Positions 1 through 8,000 of a stretch of DNA of 16,628 bases are shown here, in pieces; position 1 is the stretch's first letter, and every line of letters starts with the position of its first letter. The notes below the pieces were generated by a model. That model did no database searches. It was given only the letters and a program-made list of their open reading frames with translations, and was not told where the DNA came from. Made by a program: the position numbers and the translations under genes. The stretch spans positions 1 to 16,628 of the forward strand of contig CBDTYW010000058.1 in the NCBI GenBank assembly GCA_965364735.1, given 5' to 3'. Origin of the DNA: CBDTYW01 sp965364735. GTDB lineage: Bacteria > Actinomycetota > Nitriliruptoria > Nitriliruptorales > Nitriliruptoraceae.

Positions 1-1
1 C

Positions 2-619
2 GACACCCTGTCCGGCGGTCAGGCGCAGCGGGTGGCCCTCGCCCGAGCTCTCGCCGCTGAGCCGTCCGTGCTGCTCCTCGACGAACCGCTGGGCGCGCTC
101 GACCGGGCGTTGCGTGCAGATCTCGCCGAGGACGTCCGCGCGATCGTGCGTGGGACCGGCACCACGGCGCTGCACGTCACCCACGACCGGGACGAGGCGT
201 TCGCGATCGCCGACCGCATCGGGATCCTCGTCGCCGGGAAGCTCGTCCAGCTCGGCGCGCCGACGGACGTCTGGGCCGCTCCGGTCAACGCCCTCGTCGC
301 CCGGCTGCTCGGACATGACAACGTGCTCACGACGGCAGATGCGGAGCTGCTCGGCATCGCGGCTGGAGCCGCGGGACTGCTGGTCATGCCCCGCGCGATC
401 CGGCCCTCCGATGACCCCGATCACCTCGTCGCGGCGATCGTCCGACGTCGCCCGACCGGTCACGTCGTCGAGCTCGACCTCCGCGTGGGCACCCGCGCCG
501 CGGTCGATGCCGGGGGCGGCGTCCGCCTCATCGCCCTCGACTTCGGCGACGGCGCGTGGTCAGCAGATCGGGCGAGCGTCGAGATCCGCAGCGACGGGGT
601 GATCCCGCTCGGTCGGTGA
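2..619 (+). CDS. ABC transporter ATP-binding protein, C-terminal part (5' end outside window)
   Basis: This is the last 205 residues of an ABC importer ATPase, which hydrolyses ATP at the inner face of the membrane to drive substrate uptake. The open frame enters from the window edge. It shows the signature LSGGQ (residues 3-7 of the visible part), Walker B VLLLDE with the D-loop GALD (23-34), and the switch histidine in HVTHD (H61). The Walker A half is missing because it lies upstream. About 100 residues follow the nucleotide-binding domain and look like a TOBE-type substrate or regulatory domain. That arrangement is usual in iron(III), thiamine, putrescine, sulfate or molybdate importers, and the substrate cannot be chosen from this fragment. 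It converges on the VOC gene, with a hairpin over the junction. The ABC assignment is near certain; the importer class is family knowledge. Confidence 0.93.
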   Translation, partial: DTLSGGQAQRVALARALAAEPSVLLLDEPLGALDRALRADLAEDVRAIVRGTGTTALHVTHDRDEAFAIADRIGILVAGKLVQLGAPTDVWAAPVNALVARLLGHDNVLTTADAELLGIAAGAAGLLVMPRAIRPSDDPDHLVAAIVRRRPTGHVVELDLRVGTRAAVDAGGGVRLIALDFGDGAWSADRASVEIRSDGVIPLGR

Positions 620-648
620 CGCGGACGGGGACCTCGTCATCGTCCGCG
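620..648. terminator. Hairpin at convergent ABC-ATPase/VOC junction
   Basis: Perfect 8-bp inverted repeat, CGCGGACG (620-627) and CGTCCGCG (641-648), with a 13-nt loop. It starts at the base after the plus-strand stop (617-619), and its loop contains the complete minus-strand stop codon (637-639). The position between two converging genes suggests a bidirectional transcription terminator. There is no T-tract, as is common in high-GC actinobacteria. The right arm is also part of a 10-bp palindrome (642-651). Confidence 0.45.
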
Positions 649-1347
649 GACGGGTGCTCCGTGGATCTCATCGCCCGGCAGCATCTTCGTCCCCGTCATC
701 CAGATGGCGACCGGGCCGGGCCGGTCATCGGATTGTTCGATCCGCAGCCGGAGCGGAGCACCGTCCCAGACGACGAGCAGCCCGTCGGCGTCTCGCTCGA
801 CCTGCGCCCCGAGGAGCTCCCAGCGTCGTGCCGCCACGTCGAGGTCACGATCGCGCAGGATCGCGCCGTGCAGGGTCGCAGCGTCGGCTGCGGGTTCCGG
901 GAGCGCCTGTCCCTTGCGCGACGCCCACTCCTCGTCGGTCTCCGGGGTCCAGGCCACCTGCACGACGATGCCGCCCATGGTCGACGGACGGAGGAACGAC
1001 TCGTGCCAATGGGGATCCGTGCGGCTCACGTCCACGGGTTCCCGTCCCGCGGCGCGCAGACGCGCCAGCGCCACGTCGAGGTCCGGGACCTTCAGGGTGA
1101 TGTGGTGGATGCCCGGCCCGAAGCGAGCGAGGAACCCCGCGGCGAAGCCGTCCGGGTCGTTGGGCTCGAGCAGCTCGAGCTTCCCGCCACCGGTGAACCG
1201 GAGCTGGCGCGTGTGGAAGTCCCCGGCGTCGAACAGCGGCATGGGCGCCCCGCCGAGCGCGTCCTGCCAGCGGAAGCGGGCCTCGTCGATGGACGGGACC
1301 GCCACCGCGACGTGGTCGATCTTGCTGTCGAGAGCACCATCGGTCAT
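637..1347 (-). CDS. VOC-fold (glyoxalase / methylmalonyl-CoA-epimerase-like) protein
   Basis: A 236-residue vicinal-oxygen-chelate protein. The first 145 or so residues align by eye with methylmalonyl-CoA epimerase: KIDHVAVAVPSID at 9-21 (H12 is the first metal ligand), KLELLEP at 56-62, GIHHITLKVPDLD at 79-91 (H81/H82). The last expected ligand, the glutamate of the family's GVLIEL strand, is glutamine here (GGIVVQV), so canonical epimerase activity is doubtful. Residues 160-225 form a third, partial beta-alpha-beta module (LHGAILRDRDLDVAARRW), making the protein about 100 residues longer than a normal epimerase. The frame stays open further upstream, to 1962, but ATG at 1347 has AGGA 7 nt before it and begins exactly at the domain, and the extension would run antisense through the GNAT gene. 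The cytoplasmic substrate is unknown; a lyase or isomerase role is equally possible. Confidence 0.85.
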   Translation of the reverse strand: MTDGALDSKIDHVAVAVPSIDEARFRWQDALGGAPMPLFDAGDFHTRQLRFTGGGKLELLEPNDPDGFAAGFLARFGPGIHHITLKVPDLDVALARLRAAGREPVDVSRTDPHWHESFLRPSTMGGIVVQVAWTPETDEEWASRKGQALPEPAADAATLHGAILRDRDLDVAARRWELLGAQVERDADGLLVVWDGAPLRLRIEQSDDRPGPVAIWMTGTKMLPGDEIHGAPVRGR

Positions 1348-1396
1348 GCGGTTTCCTGCTGCCGGCGGGACGCGGGTGTGCCACCCTAGACGCCCC

Positions 1397-1415
1397 GGTG
1401 CCGGGTCCCGGCGCC
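1397..1415. promoter_or_regulatory. Dyad in the divergent VOC/GNAT promoter region
   Basis: GCCGGG-T-CCCGGC (1400-1412) is a perfect 6-bp dyad. It extends to 9-bp arms (1397-1415) if one T-G wobble is allowed. It sits in the 87-bp gap between two divergent start codons (1347 on the minus strand, 1435 on the plus strand), where an operator shared by both genes could lie. On the minus strand TAGGGT (complement of 1383-1388) could be a -10 element for the VOC gene, but no convincing -35 is visible. A GC-only dyad in GC-rich DNA may be chance. Confidence 0.3.
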
Positions 1416-1434
1416 CACCTGAGCGGAGCGAGCG

Positions 1435-1989
1435 TTGCGCAACCTGCTGCACGGGCCGACGGTCCTGCTGACCCCGTGGGAGACGGCCGACGTCGACGTC
1501 ATGAGCGCCTGGCAGGACGACGTCAACGGGATGCGCAAGCATCTGTCGAGCCCGGTCTCGACCCGTTCTCGCGAGGAGCTGCTCAGCCTGCTCCAGCGAC
1601 TGCGCGACGATGCCAACACCTTCGCCTTCGCCATCCGGCTGAACGACGACACCCGCAGGATCGTGGGCGAGATCTCGCTCGACGGCATCCAGTGGACCCA
1701 CCGGGTCACAGGCCTCGGCGTGTCGATCGGCACCCCACGAGATCGCGGGCAGGGCTACGGGTCGGCCGCGATCGAGCTCGCGCTGGAGTACGCGTTCGAG
1801 GAGCTCAACCTGCACCGCGTCCAGCTCGGGGTGTTCTCGTACAACTCCCGAGCGATCGCGCTCTACGAGCGTCTGGGCTTCAACCACGAGGGCGCGCAAC
1901 GTGAGTGGGGGCGCCGTGACGGCGCATGGTTCGACCTCGTCAACCTCGGGCTCCTCGAGCACGAGTGGCGGACGAGCCGGGGCCGCTGA
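1435..1989 (+). CDS. GNAT-family N-acetyltransferase (RimJ/RimL type)
   Basis: A 184-residue acetyltransferase that would move the acetyl group of acetyl-CoA to an amine (a protein N-terminus, amino sugar, polyamine or drug). The family opening GPTVLLTPWETADVDVMSAW is at 7-26. The acetyl-CoA pyrophosphate loop is in TPRDRGQGYGSA (100-111, the R/Q-x-x-G-x-G/A motif), and the closing NSRAIALYERLGF motif that packs against CoA is complete. The start is TTG at 1435, chosen because GGAG lies 6 nt upstream (1425-1428) and the family N-terminus begins directly there; the next ATG (1501) would remove the first strand. It is divergent from the VOC gene and converges on the giant gene with only 26 bases between stops. 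Fold and reaction type are secure; the substrate is not predictable. Confidence 0.92.
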   Translation: MRNLLHGPTVLLTPWETADVDVMSAWQDDVNGMRKHLSSPVSTRSREELLSLLQRLRDDANTFAFAIRLNDDTRRIVGEISLDGIQWTHRVTGLGVSIGTPRDRGQGYGSAAIELALEYAFEELNLHRVQLGVFSYNSRAIALYERLGFNHEGAQREWGRRDGAWFDLVNLGLLEHEWRTSRGR

Positions 1990-2001
1990 GCGACCCCGGC
2001 T
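1975..2001. terminator. Hairpin at convergent GNAT/giant-gene junction, stop codon in the loop
   Basis: Arms AGCCGGGG (1975-1982) and CCCCGGCT (1994-2001) are perfect complements. The intervening 11 bases pair further (CGC 1984-1986 with GCG 1990-1992), so the whole is an 11-bp stem with one C-A mismatch and a 3-nt loop that is the GNAT stop codon TGA (1987-1989). It lies 15 bp beyond the minus-strand stop (2016-2018). It is a good candidate for a bidirectional terminator; no T-tract follows on either strand. Confidence 0.55.
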
Positions 2002-2015
2002 GCAACGTCACCCGG

Positions 2016-5000
2016 TCACGTACCGAGCACGCGATCACGGATCTCCTGCTCGATCGTGGCGTTCACGGCCTCGACGCCACCGAGGATCCGCGCGTCGACG
2101 ACCTCACCGTCGTGTGCGTCGAGCCACGTCCGGTGGTTCCCGTCGCTCCCGGTGCGCCCGTTCACCAGCAGCAGCACGCCGCCCAGCCGCGTGATCGCGG
2201 GTCCGGCGACGAGCGCGTCGGGCCAGTTCTCACCCGTCGCGAACCAGGTCACGGCCGGACGCAGCCCCGCGTCCAGCGCCTCGCCGGCCAGGAGCAACGA
2301 CGTCGCGTACCTGGTCGAGCCGGCGATCCGGCGCAGAGTTCTCGCGTCGCCCTTGGCCTCCTGCGCGACCTCGTCGCTCACCGCGGCCGGGCCGCCGACG
2401 ACGACGATGTCGGTGATCTCGGCGCCGTCGAGGTAGAGCTTGGTCTCCGCCGGGAGCCGGTCGGGCGTCGCGAGGACGATCCCGAACCCTCGGGCAGCGG
2501 CGAGCCCACCGACCGCCAGAGCATCGGCGAAGCCGCTCGTACCGGTCCCGCGAACGAGGAAGACCGACGTCCCGCCGACCTCCGCCGCAATCGCGGTCGC
2601 CGTGCCGTGACGGTTCTCGCCGAAGATCCTGCGGACGTCGGTGACGTCGGTCTGGTCGCGCAGCTGCGCTTCGATGTCGGCGGCCAGCGCCTGCGTGCCT
2701 CCGAGGAGGATCGCGTTGGTTGCGCCGAGCCGACGGATCTGCGCGGCGGTGGAAGCCGGCAGCGTGGTCGGCGTCGAGAGGAGCACGGGTGCCCCGAGCT
2801 TCGCGGCGAGCGGTGCTGCCGCGATGGCGTCCGGGTACTCGTCGCTGCGCGCGATCAGCACCGTCGAGGCGGCGTCCCACGCCGTCTCCACGACGAGGTT
2901 GGCGGTGTCGATGCGCCCCGCTCCCCCCGAGCGGTTGACCTTCGGTGTGACCGGGGGCTCACCCTCACCATCACCGCCGTCGACGGGAACGGTGACGCTC
3001 ACTGTGACGGTGTCCAGGTTCCCGCCGCCGTCCTTGTCGACGACGCCTGCGGTGATGTCGTGGTGGCCGGCCTGGTCGGTCGTGTAGACGAACGACGTGG
3101 CCGTCTCGCCGTCGATGACGCGCCCGTCCACGCGCCACTCGACGGTGTAGGGGGCGTCGACCGATCCGGCCGGGTCCGTCCAGGTGACCGTGTAGGTCGC
3201 GCTGCTGCCACGCTCGAACGTCGTCGGCCCGGAGACCTCGGGCGTCGGGGCGACGTTCGCGACGAGCACGGGATGTCCGGTGCTCCCTGAGCCACCGTCG
3301 TCGTCGGTGACGACGACGCCGTAGTCGAGGCGCTTCGGTCCGTCCTGGATGTTGATGACCAGGGACGCTGCGGTGGCGCCGGTGATCGGCTCGCCGGCGA
3401 GCGTCCACTGGTAGGTGTGGGTGTCGTCCACGCCCGGGTCGTCGAAGATGGCGCGCAGACGGATCGGGTCGCTGTACTCATCAGCACCGCCCGGGCCGTC
3501 GATCCCGACGCTTGGCGCCACGTTGGCGACGACGGTCTCGATCGTGTCGGTGTTCGAGTCGCCGTCGTCGTCGGTGACGGTGGCGGTCACGGCGTAGGTG
3601 CCGTCGTCGGGGAACGCGTGCTCGAAGACCGGCCCCGTCACGTCCTGGGTGACGCCGTCGACGGCCCACGCGATCGTGAGCTCGTCCTCGCCGAGGTCCG
3701 ACGCGTCTGCGTCGTATCGGACGAGGCGTCCTTCGACGGTCTCGGTGGCGCCCGTCAGCCCGAGGGCGGGCGCACGGTTGCGGACGGTGATGTTCGAGAT
3801 GGCCTCGTCGGTCGCACCGTCGGAGTCGGTGACGAGCACGCGGAGCACGTGCGTGGCGGGACCGTCCGGGAACCGGCGGGTGTAGGAGTCCGCGTCGCTG
3901 GCGACCTGCACGTCGTCGAGGAACCAGACGATCGTGGGGTTGCTGTCGTCGGCACCCGGATCGGTGACGGTGGCGGTGAAGATCTCCGTGAACGACTCGT
4001 CGGTCGTGACGTCACCGAGCTCGGCGACGTCCGGGGCCACGTTCGTGACGGTCACGAGCGCCTGCGCGGTCGAGGGCCCGCCGGGTCCGGTCGCGGTGAG
4101 GGTGGCCGTGTAGCTGCCGTCCTCGGCGTAGACGTGGTCGGGGTTCTGCCCGAGCCCGGTGGTGCCGTCACCGAAGTCCCACGCCCAGGTCAGGACGGGG
4201 CTGGTCGCCGTGCCGGTCAGCCCGAGCGATCCGCCCTCGAGCGAGGTGTACGGGCCGCCGGCGTCGACGCCGGTCGGGACGCCGTTGGTCGCGGTCACGA
4301 CGAAGTCCGTCGTGTCGCTGCCGCCGTCGTCGTCGAGCACCGTGACGCGGGCGTCGAAGGCGCAGCTCGGGTCGGAGCACGCGTAGCTGTGCGTCGTCTC
4401 GACGCCGGTTGCGGTGGTGTTGGTCGGATCCGACAGGTCGAAGACCCAGGTGACGTCGTGGGTGTCCTGCACCCCGACGTCGGTGAAGGCCGCGACGAAC
4501 GTCACCGGTTCGTCTGCCGCCACGGATCGGTCAGCGACCGGGTTCAGGACCGGAGCGACGTTCGCGACGGCGACGCTGAACGTCGCGGTCATTGCGGTCT
4601 CACCTGCGCCACCGTCGCGGATCCCGTCGACCGTGATCGACGCGGAGAACGGACCGTCATCGGCGTACACGTGGCTGAAGTCCAGCACCTCGGAGGTCAC
4701 CGGATCGCTGCCGTCACCCGCGTCGAACACGTAGGACAGCGTGGCGTCGGAGCTGCTCGCCACGACGCGCACCGAGGTGTCGTCCACGACGAACGTGTCA
4801 CCCTCGAGGCCGCTGAGGTCGTCCGCCTCGAGCAGGGGCACGAACTGGCTCACCGAGCGGAGGTTGGTCTCACCGAGGTCGTCGACGATCTGGCCTGCAG
4901 CAACGAAGATCTCGTCGCCTCCGTCGAGGGTCCCGGCCGGTGCGACGAAGCGTCCCGTTGCTGCGTCCCAGGCCGCGTCCACCGTGCGTGGAGTCCCGGA

Positions 5001-8000
5001 GAGCGGCGCCACCGTGATGGCCACGGACGACGTCGCTGAGGTGAGCGTTCCGATCTCCGCCCAAGGGCGGAAGGTGCAGGTGAAGCAGAACAGCTCCGGC
5101 CCGCCGGCGAAGCTCCCGCCGACCGAGCCGTTCGGGTAGGTCCGCAGGTCGTCGCAGCCTCCGTCGATGCAGGCCGCGTCGTCGCGCGAGCTGATGAAGC
5201 CGGCAGGGTCATCACCGGTGGTCCGCGTCGCGAACGTGGAGTCGAAGCTGTTCGGGTAGTCCAGGTACGGGACTCCGTCAGCGACCTCGTGGGCCGTGTA
5301 GGACGTCGGGTACGGGAACTCCGGCCCGACGAGGAACGACACCTCGCCGGTGTCGAGGTCGACGTCGAGCTGCTCGACGGTGATCCCGTCCCATGGGGTC
5401 ACCGAGAACGGCGCGCTCGTCAGCTCGTACGGAGCAACCCGCTGCGTCTGGTCGGACGTGTTGCAGTCTCCCGATCCGGCTGAGGAACCCGGGAGACCAC
5501 GGTGGCAGCCCGAGAGCACGAACTGGTAGAGACCAGCCGGCACCTGCTCGCGGCGAACGCCGTCGGCCCAGGTCCACCCCTCGGTGGTCGGTGACGGTCG
5601 GTCCGCCCCGCCAACGGGCTCGCTGATGAGCGTCGCGGCCTCGAACTCCGCTTCCCACTCCCACGTGAACTGGCCCAGCCGTTGGAGCGCGATCTCGTCC
5701 TCGGACTTCGGGAAGTTGACCTTGACCTTGACCTCACCGAACCCGTCACCGAACGGCTCCCATGTGCCGGTGCAGCTGCCTGCACCGTCGTCGGCCGTGC
5801 ACCGCTCGACACGAGCATGCGGGGTGTCGGTGAAGTTCGAGCCGCCGACCCAGGTGACCTGGGCCGCGTCGTAGCGGGTGATCGCGGTCGGCTCGACGGT
5901 GATCGTGGGAGCACCGCCGTCGGACGGCACGTTCGCGGGGTTGGACTCGTAGACGGTGACGTGGTTCGTCGAGGCCTCACCGATGAGGCGAGCACGCTCC
6001 TGCTGCTGCGCGGCTTCGAACGCGAAGCTGCGGTCCTTGGCGGTGAGCAGGTCGTCGCCGGACGCGGCGGTCCCGGTCGGCAGCGTGATCACACCGCGCG
6101 TCAACGCGAGCATGCGGGTCAGCCGCGTCGCCATGAACTCGGCGCCGTGCGGGCCGAGCCCGCCGAGCGCCTTGCGGTAGGAGTCGCCGCCCTGGAACTC
6201 GGCGTACGGGACGAGGTAGCCCCAGTAGTCGTTGGTCATGCCGATGGTGCCGACCATGTCGAACGCGGCGTCACCGCGCCCGGGCAGGAGGTCCTGGATC
6301 TCCTCGTCGGTCCAGTTGCCCCAGATCTGCTCGGGGTCGGACGGCTCGCTCTCGGCGAACGGGGCGTTCTCGGGGAGGTCCCAGCCCGCGGCATCGTTGT
6401 AGATGCGCGCCTTGTTCACGAGGAACAGCTGGTGGGTGATCGGAATGCGCTGCGCCTGGTTGGCGGGGTTCTTGCAGCTCCACGTCGTGGGCGTCGCGAC
6501 CGGCATGCGGTCGCTGGCCAGCGGGATCTCGGCCCCGGCTCCGTCGAGCGGGATGCAGAAGTCGTTGAGCGTGTACGGGCCGTGGCCGGGCAGCAGGTCG
6601 CCAGCGTCGTCGGTGCGGCCGTCGTAGCGGACGCCCGCGTTCCACGGCAGGAAGGGGTTGGTGTCGGTGAAGTCACCGGGCTGCTCGAATCCGACCGGCG
6701 TGGAGCCGGGCTGCGCGGCGTTCTCCCGGTAGTTCGCGGTCCAGTCGAACCCGAACCAGGTGTTGTCCGCGACCTCGTCGAGGCGGGACCGCACGTTGCG
6801 GGTCTCGTCGACGAACGTCTCGGCGGGGTGCACGGTCACGCCGTACTCACCAAGCCGGATCGCCTGGAGGTGGACGGTGAGGGACTCCTGCACCGCCGAG
6901 TAGGACGGGGCTGCGTAGTTGTCCGGGACCGGGACGCCGGCATCGATCAGCGTCGAGTAGGCGATGCCCGGGTTGAACGGCAGGTTCTCGCCGAACTCTG
7001 CGGGCACGTAGTAGCCGCAGTCCGGCAGACCCCCGGCCGGGATGCCCGGGTTGCCCTCGGCCGCCTCGGACGTCCGGCAGTTGCCGACGCTCGGGTAGAG
7101 CCGTGCGGACGGCGGGGCGAAGCGCAGGTCGACGCCGCTGACGATGAAGCTCTCGTCCACGATGCCACCGTCGGGCGCGGTCACCCAGTCGCTGAGGTGC
7201 GTCAGCGTGGCCGGGTCGGCGCCACCGTCAAGCGCGTCGAGCTCGGTCACGACCCCGAGCACGGCGTTGGCGAACTGTCGCGCGGCACGCTGCATCTGCG
7301 CGAACTCGCGGTGGTAGAACTCCTGCCGCTGCTCGGACGGATGGCTGGCGGCACCGTTGCGCGACTCGGACGAGCCAACGGCGGTCTGCGACCAGACGGT
7401 GACGCCGCCGAGCTCACGGTCGAGCAGGGTCTCTGCCTGGTTGACGTACTCGCCGCTGAGCAGGTCGGAGCCGTCGAGCAGCTCCGGGTGCATCCCGAAG
7501 ATGACCCAGCGGGCGATGGCGTCGCCGGTGTCCGCGTCGTCGACCACGACCACCTGGAGCCGGTCGTCGATGTCGTAGCGCGGGTAGCCGCCCGGCGCGC
7601 CGTCCGACGTGCTGGTGCTGGCGCTGTTCGCCGGACCCTGGACGTTGTCGGCCACACCGCGGAAGCGGGTCTCACCGACCGCGAGTGTCGCGGGGGTCAT
7701 GTCGTCGGCGGCCGCGATCACGGCGTCCGCCATGGCGCGGGCCATGAACTCGAAGTGCCGGATGTCGAAGACGTCCTGGAACACGAACACGCCGGCCGAG
7801 GTCGTCGAGTAGTACGGCGAGGTGTGTGAGTGCGACGACGACACCGTGAGGTTGTCCGTCGAGATGCCGGTGGCCGAGCCCGGGTTCGCGTCGTCATGCT
7901 CGGCGAGGAGCTGGCCAACGCGGGTGACGAGGAGGTCCTGGGACAGGTAGAGATCGTTGGACACCACGGCCCAGCGGCCGGAGCCGTCAGCACCTTGGAG

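Noticed and set aside
1348..1962. N-terminal extension of the VOC frame to 1962 on the minus strand
   Set aside because: It runs antisense through the well-supported GNAT gene. The VOC domain begins at the ATG at 1347, which has a good ribosome site.
2996..4830. Recurring gtcgtcgtcg-type runs resembling a DNA repeat array or CRISPR
   Set aside because: They encode the Asp-rich loops (DDDGG) of the PKD modules, have no fixed repeat-spacer periodicity, and keep the reading frame of the giant gene.
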